A stretch of DNA of 64,000 bases from Paenibacillus vini (GTDB taxonomy: Bacteria > Bacillota > Bacilli > Paenibacillales > Paenibacillaceae): the NCBI RefSeq assembly GCF_018403325.1, contig NZ_BOSL01000009.1:173977-237976 (forward strand), written 5' to 3'. The first letter of the stretch is position 1. Each line of letters begins with the position of its first letter. Below are positions 18,418 to 27,920 of this stretch, piece after piece. The translations under genes were made by a program, and so were the position numbers. The notes under the pieces are model-generated. The model saw nothing but the letters and a program-made list of their open reading frames with translations. It did no database searches and was not told the origin of the DNA.

Positions 18418-20106
18418 ATGATGAAGAGGAGAAATTGGCTGGTTACCGTTTTATCGGTCCTGACGATTATTGCACTGGTTGCCGGTTGCTCCGGCAAAAA
18501 CAGCAATAGCGCTAAACCGGCTGAACAGAACGGCAACACTGCGGAGACGCCAACGACAGAGGCGAACTCAGAGGGGCCGAAACTCTACGAACTTGGGAAA
18601 GAGCCGCTCAACATTACATTGTTCGGAAATTATGACTGGTATACGATGCCTAAGTGGGGCGATGATCCAACCACGAAATGGGTTCAAGAGAACAAGAAAA
18701 TTACGGTGACGGAAGTACCAAACGGCGGCAACGCAGCTCAGAAGCTGAATACGATGATTGCATCCGGCGAATTGCCTGACATCGTATGGGGCGAACGGGG
18801 AACTGACGTAGAACGGCTGCGTGAAGCAGGATTGCTTGTTCCGCTTGATGATTATATCGATAAATACCCGAATTTGAAAAAATGGCTCGACCCGAAAGCT
18901 CTGAACATGCTTCGTTCACCTGACGGTAAGCTGTATCAGTTCCCGAACTGGTATACGAACCGGCCGAACGGGAACGCCGGCTGGGTTGTAAACAAGGAGT
19001 ACTATACGGCGCTTGGTTCGCCTAAGCTTGAAACTACGGATGACTTATACGCCTATTTGAAACAGGTTAAGGAAAAGTATCCGAACGTAATTCCGTTTGA
19101 AACGGACCTTGCCACTGAAGGACATGGTCTGGACCAAATTTACTCCGCGTTTAAGGAAGATAACATGGGCTTCGGCAGATTCTTTGCCGTACCTGACGGT
19201 GACGACAAGATGAAATCAATCTATAAGGATGAACCTTACCGTGAGTCCGTTGTATATGCTGCAAAATTGTTCCGGGAAGGCTTGATGACGCAGGATGCAT
19301 TTACACAAACTCGTGACCAGGTCGATGAGAAGTTGATGAATGGCCGGGTAGCGGTATATGCGACAGCGAACCCGACGGTTTACGCGATGGCTGCGGATAC
19401 CGAGCTTAGAAAAAAAGATCCGTCCAATCCTGATCTTGGCTACTTCATGATATGGCCGATTCACAAAGAAGGGCTGGATAAGAACAAAATCTATCCGGGT
19501 ACCTACAACAAATTGGGTTGGAATGCGGCAGTAATTACTACAAGCGCTAAAGATCCGGAAGCCGTCTTTGCATTCCTGGATTGGTGGACCGGTCCGGAAG
19601 GAACGACGCTGCAATTCTGGGGCGTGGAAGGCGAGTACTGGCAAGGACTTGAAGCGGATGGCTACACACCGAAATTTACGGAGAAATACGGTACGGAGAA
19701 AGACAAACTGGCTGAGTATCAGAAGTTCATGGATCCGTTGATGTGGGTCGGCAACACCGTATTTGCCGATGATACAAAAGGTAAATACGAGTCAACATTG
19801 GCTGAAAACGAGCGTAACTGGGCGACTTACTGGCAGTATCAAATTACCTGGAAAACGCAAGGGGACGCTACGGAGTTCGTTAATATGCCGCCAAGCCCGG
19901 ACAGCGAAGCAGGCATTGCGTTCCAACGCGCTAAGGACATTTGGGATCAAGTGAGAGCTCAAACGCTGTTCACGAAGAGCGACGCAGAAGTGTTGGCTCT
20001 GTTAGACAAGGCTTATGATGATACGATGGCTGCCGGATTCCAAGCAACATTGGACCACTTCGCTAAGAAGTGGGGCGAGAACAAAGCAATGATTAACGGT
20101 AATTAA
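18418..20106 (+). CDS. Sugar ABC transporter, substrate-binding lipoprotein (LplA/YtcQ type)
   Basis: 562 residues. The lipoprotein signal ends at LVAGC (Cys24), followed by a Ser/Asn/Glu-rich linker. The rest is an extracellular solute-binding protein of the large (about 500 residue) type typical of LplA. Third gene of the importer operon, closed by a terminator. The substrate is probably an oligosaccharide; the sequence does not identify it. Confidence 0.9.
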   Translation: MMKRRNWLVTVLSVLTIIALVAGCSGKNSNSAKPAEQNGNTAETPTTEANSEGPKLYELGKEPLNITLFGNYDWYTMPKWGDDPTTKWVQENKKITVTEVPNGGNAAQKLNTMIASGELPDIVWGERGTDVERLREAGLLVPLDDYIDKYPNLKKWLDPKALNMLRSPDGKLYQFPNWYTNRPNGNAGWVVNKEYYTALGSPKLETTDDLYAYLKQVKEKYPNVIPFETDLATEGHGLDQIYSAFKEDNMGFGRFFAVPDGDDKMKSIYKDEPYRESVVYAAKLFREGLMTQDAFTQTRDQVDEKLMNGRVAVYATANPTVYAMAADTELRKKDPSNPDLGYFMIWPIHKEGLDKNKIYPGTYNKLGWNAAVITTSAKDPEAVFAFLDWWTGPEGTTLQFWGVEGEYWQGLEADGYTPKFTEKYGTEKDKLAEYQKFMDPLMWVGNTVFADDTKGKYESTLAENERNWATYWQYQITWKTQGDATEFVNMPPSPDSEAGIAFQRAKDIWDQVRAQTLFTKSDAEVLALLDKAYDDTMAAGFQATLDHFAKKWGENKAMINGN

Positions 20107-20115
20107 TTTTTTATG

Positions 20116-20148
20116 AAAGGGCCTGGTTCGTTCGGGCCCTTTTTTCTA
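20116..20148 (+). terminator. Terminator after the importer operon
   Basis: AAAGGGCC pairs with GGGCCCTTT around a 10-nt loop and is followed by T6. It separates the importer from the downstream two-component genes. Confidence 0.88.
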
Positions 20149-20235
20149 TCACTGCCGGATGAATATGTGCCTGTTCAAGGAACATATTGGAACGGTATAC
20201 TGGATTAAAGAGCCTATCCTAGGAGGATTCTCATC

Positions 20236-21816
20236 ATGTATAAAGTGTTGTTGGCCGATGACGAATTGCTTGATTTGGAAGGAATGAAGCGTTTTATTCC
20301 GTGGACAGAGCTGGGATTGGAAGTGGTCGATGCCGTAAACAACGGATTTATGGCATGTGAAGTCATGGACCGCCATCCGATCGACATTCTCGTTACGGAT
20401 GTCAATATGCCGAATATGTCAGGACTGGAATTGGCCAAGATCGCCATCGAAAAGAAACCGAATGTCAGAATCATTTTTGTAAGTGGTTATCAAGACTTTC
20501 ACTACGTGAAGGAGGCGCTATCGTTAAAGGCATGCAGTTATGTGCTTAAGCCGATGGATGATGAGGAATTGATATCTTCCCTTCTCGGGATTACCGAGGA
20601 GTTGAAGCTGGAGGAACAACAGCGGGAAAATGAGGAGAACTATCGGCATATGAAGCCGATGGCGCAAAATGATCTGCTCGTGAGATTGCTGGAAGGAGAA
20701 CTGATCTGGGACCATTCCGATAGCTTGATGAAGCTTGCTGCTTCCTACGGCCTTGATCATTTGGAGGGACCGCTTCGCGCCGCGGTGCTTGAAATAGACG
20801 ATTTGCATTGGCTGAAATCTAAAGAAGTGGAAGATGATGTCCAGGATAAGCTTGAAAATCATCTCAAGCAACTTTACGAGATTATTTACAGCAACGAGCT
20901 CTACACTTGCAAATTGACCCGAAACCGGATGGCTATCGTTCTCCACGGCAAGGGCTTGCGCCGAAGCTTGGAAGAGATTCGCGGATCGATCGATTCAACG
21001 ATCTCCATGTCCATAACGGTTGGATTGGGAGAAGAAGTACAGCATATCTCCGAGCTAACGCAATCCTATAAGCAGGCGCTGGAAGCGCTGGACGGCAAAA
21101 TGTTTTTCGGCCGCGGTCAAGTCATCAATTATGAGGATGTTCGAAGAGCGCCTGAGTTAAACGACGCCAAGACGCTGGATATCCGGTTGGACGCCTTGTT
21201 TAAAGCGATGTCGAATTATGACCTGGTCCGGGTTCATGACGAAATTGATAATTTGTTTAAATCGGTCTCCACGTTGAGGTCGAAATTCACGGTGTATAAC
21301 CTGGCGATGTATATCGTGTTCAAGCTTGATCATTACTTGCAGGAGCTGGACGAGGATTTGTTCGAGATGCTGGGAATGGAGCTACACAGCCTGGACGTTA
21401 TACTTAAATTTGAAATGATGGGTGATATCCGCTCCTGGCTGGTTCGTAAAGTATTTGAAATATCGGAGAAGATTCGAAAGAAGAGAGCTACCAAGAACAG
21501 CCGGCTCATTCGGGAAATTTTGAAGACGATGAAGGAACGTATGAACGAGAACATCACACTGAAGGACATCGCGGAGCAGTTCTCATTTTCTCCGAATTAT
21601 CTGGGACATTTATTTAAAGAAGAAATGGGCAAGAACTTCAGCGAAATGTTGATCGGCATGCGAATGGAGCAGGCCCGTGAATTGCTCAAAAATCCTACGC
21701 TGAAAATCTATGAAGTTGCCGACCAGGTCGGTTATCGTTATATTCCTTACTTTAGCCGGCAGTTCAAGGAAACATACGGGATAACCCCGATGGAATTCCG
21801 TAAGGGAGACCAGTGA
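20236..21816 (+). CDS. YesN-type response regulator with AraC DNA-binding domain
   Basis: 526 residues. The receiver domain (1-120) has the acidic pair at 8-9, the phosphoacceptor Asp55 (ILVTDVNMP) and the conserved Lys in YVLKP. A central region of about 270 residues links to two AraC helix-turn-helix motifs (about 430-526; LKDIAEQFSFSPNYLGHLFK and YEVADQVGYRYIPYFSRQFK). It lies immediately before the partner kinase and downstream of a sugar importer, so it probably activates importer or polysaccharide genes. ATG preceded by AGGAGG. Confidence 0.92.
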   Translation: MYKVLLADDELLDLEGMKRFIPWTELGLEVVDAVNNGFMACEVMDRHPIDILVTDVNMPNMSGLELAKIAIEKKPNVRIIFVSGYQDFHYVKEALSLKACSYVLKPMDDEELISSLLGITEELKLEEQQRENEENYRHMKPMAQNDLLVRLLEGELIWDHSDSLMKLAASYGLDHLEGPLRAAVLEIDDLHWLKSKEVEDDVQDKLENHLKQLYEIIYSNELYTCKLTRNRMAIVLHGKGLRRSLEEIRGSIDSTISMSITVGLGEEVQHISELTQSYKQALEALDGKMFFGRGQVINYEDVRRAPELNDAKTLDIRLDALFKAMSNYDLVRVHDEIDNLFKSVSTLRSKFTVYNLAMYIVFKLDHYLQELDEDLFEMLGMELHSLDVILKFEMMGDIRSWLVRKVFEISEKIRKKRATKNSRLIREILKTMKERMNENITLKDIAEQFSFSPNYLGHLFKEEMGKNFSEMLIGMRMEQARELLKNPTLKIYEVADQVGYRYIPYFSRQFKETYGITPMEFRKGDQ

Positions 21817-21830
21817 CGGAGGAAATGAAT

Positions 21831-23627
21831 ATGCCTACTTTAGGGGAGAAGCAAAAGCATAAATATATCCCGTTCGGTTATAAACTGATGATTACGTATA
21901 TGGTGTTTATTATTCTGCCGGTCATCGCGATCGGTTACTTTTCCCATTCGATGTACCAGGATTCTATCCGTCAACAAACGAAGAACAATATCCAGGGGAC
22001 GCTGGTGCAAATGAAAGATAATATCGAGTACAAAATGGGGGAAGTGGACCGGATATCCACGATGCTGTATGGCGACTACTCGTTGATCACGCAGCTTAGA
22101 GTTTATGGAAAAGGGTGGGATAGCTTCGAGCGGACCACTAAAATTATTATGCCTAAGTTTTCCATCGCCCTGAATTCCACCGGACTGAACATCGCGATGT
22201 TTTTGTTTTTGGAGAACGACACGTTTCCCGAGATTTATTACGGCTCTATCGATAACGAACGGCCGGAGGATTTCGAAGGAAGCTATAATATATACCATTT
22301 GTCCCGGATTCAGGACAAGGCGTGGCATATGGATTTTCCTCCGGAACAATTCGGAAAGACGAAGCTGTGGCAGCGGGTGGAAAAGGATAGGGAATTCAAA
22401 CGCATCTCCTTTTTGCGGCGGTTAGTGGATTATGAGAAACCGCTCGAATTGAAAGAGATCGGGTTTATGCGGATCAGCGCCAGGACGGAGGAACTGTTTC
22501 AGGCGGTGGATTATCAGAAAATTGGAGTCGGCAGCGCACTGCTGATCAAGGATGAACTAGGCAGGGTTCTATACCAGTCCGGAACCGTTCCTAAAGAAAC
22601 CAGCGGCAAGCTGAGTCAGAATGCGGAGTTTTTGACCATTCGGGAATCGGTCGGAGAGCAGACGTGGCAGCTCGAGGCCTATGTCCCCCTGACGGTTATG
22701 GAGCAGGATTCGGCTAAAGTACGTATGTTCATCATCTTGATTTGTTTTTTGTGTTTGGTAGTCTTTACCTTTGCGGGGGTATTCATTTCGAGATACTTCT
22801 CGGTTCGGATGAATAAAATTGTCTTCGTACTGAACGCATTCCGGGAAGGGGACCTGAGGAAACGGATGGGCTACCGGGGGAAAGATGAGTTCTCGCAGAT
22901 TGCTTCGGCTTTAAATGAAATGGGCCGCAATATCGATAATTTGATCGAGCAGGTGTACGTGACCCAAATCGAGAAAAAGGAAGCCGAGCTGGAATCGCTT
23001 CAAGCCCAGATCAACCCCCATTTTCTATATAATACGCTATCCTCGATCAGCCGCCTGGCACAGTTTGGGGAGGTGGATAAGCTGCAGCGGATGGTGCTGG
23101 ACTTGGCGAAGTTTTACCGGCTTTCCTTGAATGAAGGACGGACGGTAATTCCGATCCGCAGCGAATTGGAGCAGGTTCAGGCCTACATGAATATCCAGAC
23201 GACCAAATTCGGCGACTCGGTGTCGGTGTTCTACGATATTGATCCGGAGATTATTAAATACGTGACCGTGAAGCTGATTCTACAGCCATTTATTGAGAAT
23301 GCCCTGGAGCACGGCTGGTTCGGAAGCCCGATTCATATCCGCGTCTCCGGCAAAATGGAAGACGACAACATTGTATTTAAAATTATCGATGACGGTATCG
23401 GTATGTCCGAGGATTTAATCCGGCAAATTTTTGATCCGGTGGAGGGATTGAACACCGGGTTCGGCATCCGGAACGTCAACAGCCGCATCCAGCTCCATTT
23501 CGGAGCGAAGTACGGAGTTACGATCGGAAGCAGGCCGGGCATCGGCACAACGGTGCAGATCGTCATTCCCGCCGAGCGGGCCGAATGTCCTAATCACGGG
23601 ACAAAAGGGAAGCAAGGCCCCTGTTAA
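21831..23627 (+). CDS. YesM-type sensor histidine kinase
   Basis: 598 residues. An N-terminal membrane helix, a large extracellular sensor region (about 45-295), a second helix (about 300-322), HAMP (about 323-375), then a histidine kinase domain with QINPHFLYNTLSS (phosphoacceptor His397), N box QPFIENALEHG and G box DDGIGM. The ATG at 21831 is preferred because GGAGG lies 8 nt upstream; an in-frame GTG at 21813 overlaps the regulator gene. Partner of the response regulator just upstream. The family senses carbohydrates or their binding proteins. Confidence 0.92.
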   Translation: MPTLGEKQKHKYIPFGYKLMITYMVFIILPVIAIGYFSHSMYQDSIRQQTKNNIQGTLVQMKDNIEYKMGEVDRISTMLYGDYSLITQLRVYGKGWDSFERTTKIIMPKFSIALNSTGLNIAMFLFLENDTFPEIYYGSIDNERPEDFEGSYNIYHLSRIQDKAWHMDFPPEQFGKTKLWQRVEKDREFKRISFLRRLVDYEKPLELKEIGFMRISARTEELFQAVDYQKIGVGSALLIKDELGRVLYQSGTVPKETSGKLSQNAEFLTIRESVGEQTWQLEAYVPLTVMEQDSAKVRMFIILICFLCLVVFTFAGVFISRYFSVRMNKIVFVLNAFREGDLRKRMGYRGKDEFSQIASALNEMGRNIDNLIEQVYVTQIEKKEAELESLQAQINPHFLYNTLSSISRLAQFGEVDKLQRMVLDLAKFYRLSLNEGRTVIPIRSELEQVQAYMNIQTTKFGDSVSVFYDIDPEIIKYVTVKLILQPFIENALEHGWFGSPIHIRVSGKMEDDNIVFKIIDDGIGMSEDLIRQIFDPVEGLNTGFGIRNVNSRIQLHFGAKYGVTIGSRPGIGTTVQIVIPAERAECPNHGTKGKQGPC

Positions 23628-23747
23628 ATCAATGCAATATGGAACTTAATCCCTGTTTTGGTGCGAAGGTGTTTGCGGGAAGGGCAATGAGGGTAAGAGA
23701 TCAAAGGTACATCGTGCCGGATACCCTTTTGTAAAGGAGTCTATGAC

Positions 23748-23942
23748 ATGAATCTCAGCGTACATAGCCCCGTGCCTTATCACTCCCAGTATCCCAAGTC
23801 ATCTGCGGCTAATAGGGAAAAAAGAAATGAAAGTCAAAATACGTCTCTCAGCTTCCATGATATTTTACTTGAGAAAATGAAATCGAGCCGGGACCGGCAC
23901 AATTCGGGACCGAATCGGATGTCTGCGCCAAGACAAGTCTAG
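23748..23942 (+). CDS. Small hypothetical protein
   Basis: 64 residues, hydrophilic, with one probable amphipathic helix (LSFHDILLEKMKSS). AAAGGAG lies 11 nt before the ATG and a terminator follows, which supports a real gene. No family recognised. No signal peptide or membrane segment. Confidence 0.55.
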   Translation: MNLSVHSPVPYHSQYPKSSAANREKRNESQNTSLSFHDILLEKMKSSRDRHNSGPNRMSAPRQV

Positions 23943-23966
23943 TGGCCATTTAAATTGTCCCCCCCT

Positions 23967-24022
23967 AGTCCAAACTCATCGTCTGTTAGTAAAACAGCGA
24001 CGGGTTTTGGACTTTTTTTCTG
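23967..24022 (+). terminator. Terminator after the small gene
   Basis: AGTCCAAA and TTTGGACT close a long imperfect hairpin followed by T7-8. Confidence 0.82.
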
Positions 24023-24107
24023 TTCCTGCAATTTTCTTGACAGATTTCGGCATCTCGGTTTTAATAATCCAATAGTTTTTATATCCGGATCAGGAAAGGC
24101 AAATTTT

Positions 24108-25328
24108 ATGAACTCATACTTGAGACAGATTCATCCGTTATCATGGACCATTATCATCGGGACGATCTTCGGCCGGATGGCCACTTCCATGAGTATTCCC
24201 TTTCTCTCGATCTACCTGATCAACCGGCTGGGCTCTTCGCCGACGCAGGCTGGTACCGTGGTTGCCGTAAGCTCGCTGATCGGCGTGTTTGCAAGCTTTT
24301 ATGGCGGGTACATATCCGATGTTATCGGACGCAAGAAGGTGCTCTTTATTTCGATTTTCGGTTGGGCGGTCGTGTTTGTCGGCTTCGCCCTGGCGAATCA
24401 AATTTGGATGTTCTTCGTTATTAACGCGCTGAACGGACTTTGCCGGGCGATGTTCGAACCGACGTCCCGCGCGCTGCTGGCGGATATCACTCCGCAGGAG
24501 AGCAAACTTCTCGTATTCAACCTCCGCTATGCGGCCATTAATCTGGGGGTCGTGGTCGGTCCGATTCTTGGATTGCAAATGGGCAATTCCAATTCGGGAT
24601 TTGCGTTTTATATTGCGGGTCTTGTTTATTTTTGCTACGGGATAGTCTTAGTCTTCCAGTTTCTTTTGCATAAAGGGATGGGCGGAGCGACAGGGCAAAG
24701 CGCGGACAGGCTTTCGCTTAAGGGAGCGCTGCGGGTCACCGGAAGGGACCGGACGTTTGTATACGTTCTGATCGGAATGATCTTCTGCGTGCTGGGGTAC
24801 GGACATTTCGGTTCGACGCTGGCCCAATATCTGGAGTTAAGTCCAAGCTTTACGGACGGGGCAAAATGGTTCGGTTACATGCTGTCGCTGAATGCGATTG
24901 TGGTGTTGGCGGTTCAATTCCCGCTGGTCCGGTTCTCCAGCCGCTTTTCTCCCATCGTTCCGCTAATTGCGGGTAATCTGTGCGTAGCCTGCAGTCTGCT
25001 TATATTCGGACTTTTTCCGTATATATGGACGATGGTGCTTGGTGTTGTTCTCTTCACGATCGGTGAGGTGCTGATGTTCACCATGACGGATGTGCTCGTG
25101 GACCGGATCGCTCCGAACGAACTGCGCGGGACCTATTTCGGCATGTTCGGATTCAACAACTTGGGGAATGTCATGGCCCCTTTGCTGGGAGGCTTTCTAC
25201 TTGATGCGCTCGGAGTGAACCGGCCCCTGCTCATTTTCGGGATCATCGCGTTGACGACGGCGTTCGGTCTGCCATTCTTGCTGTTGGCGCGGCGGCATTT
25301 GCCTGAGGAACAGGCTCGTGTAGAGTAA
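24108..25328 (+). CDS. MFS transporter
   Basis: 406 residues, about twelve membrane helices. The loop 2-3 signature GGYISDVIGRKKVLF is the standard MFS motif, and a matching segment occurs in the second half. It resembles the YfcA/MdtH-type drug or metabolite exporters. The ATG at 24108 follows AGGAAAGG; the frame is open farther upstream, but that region contains the terminator of the preceding gene. Substrate unknown. Confidence 0.86.
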   Translation: MNSYLRQIHPLSWTIIIGTIFGRMATSMSIPFLSIYLINRLGSSPTQAGTVVAVSSLIGVFASFYGGYISDVIGRKKVLFISIFGWAVVFVGFALANQIWMFFVINALNGLCRAMFEPTSRALLADITPQESKLLVFNLRYAAINLGVVVGPILGLQMGNSNSGFAFYIAGLVYFCYGIVLVFQFLLHKGMGGATGQSADRLSLKGALRVTGRDRTFVYVLIGMIFCVLGYGHFGSTLAQYLELSPSFTDGAKWFGYMLSLNAIVVLAVQFPLVRFSSRFSPIVPLIAGNLCVACSLLIFGLFPYIWTMVLGVVLFTIGEVLMFTMTDVLVDRIAPNELRGTYFGMFGFNNLGNVMAPLLGGFLLDALGVNRPLLIFGIIALTTAFGLPFLLLARRHLPEEQARVE

Positions 25329-25417
25329 CCGGAAAAATTGTGAACGATGTTATATCCTTTTTTTGGAATATGGGAGATACTATTGTAGAGATTCAGATGG
25401 AAAGGAGGATCCTGAAA

Positions 25418-25504
25418 ATGGTTTGGGTTATCGATTTCGTACTCGCTGAGCTCCATGCAAAGTCTGCAGAATCGACTGGGGCGATAACTTGCATGGAGCG
25501 TTAA
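25418..25504 (+). CDS. Candidate 28-residue leader peptide gene
   Basis: AAAGGAGG followed by ATG and 28 codons (starting MVWVIDFVLAELH) to TAA. The 3' half contains an 11-bp perfect inverted repeat (GCTCCATGCAA 25450-25460, TTGCATGGAGC 25489-25499) that could form a hairpin around the stop codon. It lies 94 nt upstream of the CD3324-type gene. No known family. It may be a small protein, a leader peptide or a regulatory RNA. Confidence 0.35.
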   Translation: MVWVIDFVLAELHAKSAESTGAITCMER

Positions 25505-25597
25505 GGAATATCGCCTTCTAACGGAACGACAATATCCGAAGTGGATTACCGCAGGCTTTGCTACCTTAAATTCAATTGAATTAAGGAGCGGGCTAAA

Positions 25598-25867
25598 ATG
25601 AAATATATGAAAGCGGAAGTCATATTGCCGGAAGATCTATTGAGAGAACTTCAGAAATATGTTCAGGGAGCTACCCTATACATTCCAAAGTGTGAAGGAG
25701 TACGCAAAAAGTGGGGCGAAAACTCCGGAAGCCGGGATTTTCTGAGTCATCGAAATCAGGAAATCTGCAATAAATTCCGGGAAGGTCACTCCATAGATGA
25801 TCTCGCCGAAACTTTCTGTCTCTCGTATGACAGCATTAAGCGCATCGTCTATTCGAAAAAAAGATAA
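25598..25867 (+). CDS. CD3324-family helix-turn-helix protein
   Basis: 89 residues. The order LLRELQKYVQGATLYIPK, then a KKWGENSG segment, then an HTH-like tail (SIDDLAETFCLSYDSIKRIV) matches the CD3324/Mor-activator-like family of small DNA-binding proteins in Firmicutes. Molecular role unknown. The ATG follows AAGGAGCGG. Followed by a terminator. Confidence 0.72.
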   Translation: MKYMKAEVILPEDLLRELQKYVQGATLYIPKCEGVRKKWGENSGSRDFLSHRNQEICNKFREGHSIDDLAETFCLSYDSIKRIVYSKKR

Positions 25868-25873
25868 ATCTTA

Positions 25874-25912
25874 GCCCGTTCGCCGTTTCCTGGCGGCGGG
25901 CTTCTTTGTCTC
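25874..25912 (+). terminator. Terminator
   Basis: AGCCCGTTCGCC and GGCGGCGGGCT pair around a short loop, followed by a T-rich tail. Confidence 0.75.
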
Positions 25913-26013
25913 TCCGTCTTTTGTGTCATAAACAAATAGAAACAGAACTTGATCTATCAGCCGCGTATTTGATCATTTATGGTTATTTATATACCTGATA
26001 CACAAAAGGAAAG

Positions 26014-26880
26014 ATGGATATGATTTCTCCGGAAATAACATTATTACTCGATAAGTATCTCCATAAAATCAAAGCGGTCGGTATACATCATGAGAAAATA
26101 GCGGAGCTAAGGCGTTTATTGAATCATGGGACTAATGGACAGCCCGGGTTGCGTTTTGCTGCCGAAGGGATGTGGTCGCAGCAAAAACTGCTGTCGGCGG
26201 GGCTGACAATCCACTCGTTCTTTTTCTGTCCGGATTGCGCCTATAGCCTAGAGGCGGTACAGTTGGCCGAGAAAATGATCCACGCAGCCGGTGAAGTATA
26301 CCTGATTTCTAAAAAGGTGCTGGAAAAGTTGGGTGACCGGGATAAACCTGATGGCTTCCTCTCGATTTCCGAAATGCCAATAATTACGGCACAGGAGCTA
26401 ATTTTGCCCGATAATGCGATGGTTATGGTACTGGACGGACTGGAATCGCCAGGGAATATCGGAACCATTCTGCGAAGCTGCGACGGCGCAGGGGTAGATG
26501 CCGTATTGATCTGCAACTCCAAAGTAAGACTGACCCACCCGAAACTGATCAAAGCTAGCATGGGGGCGGCATTTGTGGTCCCGTTGGTTTGTTTTGCAGC
26601 CGCAGAGCACTGTGTTGAATGGTTGGTGTCCCGGGGTTACGAAATCTATTTGGCGGATTCATCAGCGGAGGACAGCTATACAACAGTGATCTATCGTCGC
26701 TGTAATAAAGCCCTCGTTGCTGGCAGTGAGCGGTATGGACTTTCCGAAGCATGGAACAGGACCCGAGCGGGAATCCGTAAAGTTTCGATCCCAATGCATG
26801 GAATATGCGATTCCTTGAATGTCGGGATCGCGGCCTCGATCCTCATTTATGAGATAAGTACAAAATGCAGTAAAGGGTGA
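26014..26880 (+). CDS. TrmH/SpoU-family RNA 2'-O-ribose methyltransferase
   Basis: 288 residues. The C-terminal two thirds is a knotted SPOUT domain with all three motifs: LDGLESPGNIGTILRSCDGA (motif 1, about 147-166), LVAGSERYGLS (motif 2) and IPMHGICDSLNVGIAASIL (motif 3). The N-terminal 110 residues are an L30e-like RNA-binding region (FFFCPDCAY... then VYLISKKVLEKLGDRDKPDGFLS). It would methylate rRNA or tRNA with S-adenosylmethionine. The layout resembles the TsnR thiopeptide-resistance group, but this is not enough to claim resistance. An in-frame ATG at 26020 is better spaced from AAAGGA and may be the true start. Followed at 7 nt by the GNAT gene. Confidence 0.85.
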   Translation: MDMISPEITLLLDKYLHKIKAVGIHHEKIAELRRLLNHGTNGQPGLRFAAEGMWSQQKLLSAGLTIHSFFFCPDCAYSLEAVQLAEKMIHAAGEVYLISKKVLEKLGDRDKPDGFLSISEMPIITAQELILPDNAMVMVLDGLESPGNIGTILRSCDGAGVDAVLICNSKVRLTHPKLIKASMGAAFVVPLVCFAAAEHCVEWLVSRGYEIYLADSSAEDSYTTVIYRRCNKALVAGSERYGLSEAWNRTRAGIRKVSIPMHGICDSLNVGIAASILIYEISTKCSKG

Positions 26881-26887
26881 CAGAGAT

Positions 26888-27790
26888 ATGAAACCAAGAT
26901 TAAGGGAATATGAACCCGACGATATGATGAAGGTGCGGAATTTTATAATCAGAACGCACAGCTTGCTGGGACAACCGAATAGTTGGGGGATAGACAGGTG
27001 GGAATTCGTTCCTTACTGTCAGGAGAAGAAGAATGGAACCTTGGAACAATGGCTGAGCAGAATCGGAATATGGGAGCGTGAGAACGGGGAGATCGCAGCG
27101 GTCGCTTGCGATGACGGGGATGCTTATTTTTTGCTGGATACCTGGGAACCCGGCGCCGCGCTGATGCATGAGATGTTTGAATATGCGGCAAATCATCTTT
27201 TATTTAGTGAACCGGGGCGGCGTATTACGCGAAATGCACTGGCAATCACGGCGGGGATGAAGGGGATGGAGCATATTGCGGCAAGCAGAGGGTATGTACG
27301 GGAGCCGCAGGCAGATATCATGTTGTCGATGGAGCTCGACCGTCACTATGATGTAATCTTGGCTCCAGGGTTTGTCATAAAAGACGGCAATGAAGTGAAC
27401 GATCAAAAAAAAGCGTTGGGGCACATTCGAGCCTTTGACTATGAGGGAACGGATGAAGCGGTAGATACGATGATTCATTATGGAAATATCCGGAATGCTC
27501 CTGATTACAGGGCCGAACTGGATTTGTTCGTTATGAATCCTTCAGGCGAAGTCGTTTCGTTCTGTGGTCTCTGGCACGATGAAATTAATCATATAGCGAT
27601 TTTGGAACCGGTGGGGACCCACAAAGATTACAGACGCAAAGGTCTAGGGAAAGCTGTCATCTACGAAGGCTTGAATCGTTTAAGACGCCTTGGCGTCCGC
27701 GAGGTTTACGTGGGATCCGACCAACCATTTTACCGTAGTATAGGGATGCAAAAGGAACACCTGTTACACCGCTGGGTTAGGCACTTTTAG
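26888..27790 (+). CDS. GNAT-family N-acetyltransferase
   Basis: 300 residues. The C-terminal GNAT domain has the acetyl-CoA loop DYRRKGLGKAVI (about 243-254) and the following YVGSDQPFYRSIGM. The N-terminal half looks like a second, degenerate GNAT fold. The acceptor substrate is unknown. It follows the RNA methyltransferase by 7 nt with GTGACAGAG as its ribosome site, so the two are probably co-transcribed. Confidence 0.82.
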   Translation: MKPRLREYEPDDMMKVRNFIIRTHSLLGQPNSWGIDRWEFVPYCQEKKNGTLEQWLSRIGIWERENGEIAAVACDDGDAYFLLDTWEPGAALMHEMFEYAANHLLFSEPGRRITRNALAITAGMKGMEHIAASRGYVREPQADIMLSMELDRHYDVILAPGFVIKDGNEVNDQKKALGHIRAFDYEGTDEAVDTMIHYGNIRNAPDYRAELDLFVMNPSGEVVSFCGLWHDEINHIAILEPVGTHKDYRRKGLGKAVIYEGLNRLRRLGVREVYVGSDQPFYRSIGMQKEHLLHRWVRHF

Positions 27791-27920
27791 AGGATTGGAT
27801 TCCATAAGCAACTTTCCGGAACAAAAATAGTGTGACGTCCCGATGAGTCGAGGCATCTGCCCAATCTTTCGCTGGGTTTGACACGTATACTGTGTCATGA
27901 CCTAGAGGAGGTGGGGGATT

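Noticed and set aside
23955-24107. Upstream extension of the MFS gene
   Set aside because: It would include the terminator hairpin of the preceding small gene; AGGAAAGG before 24108 is the better start signal.
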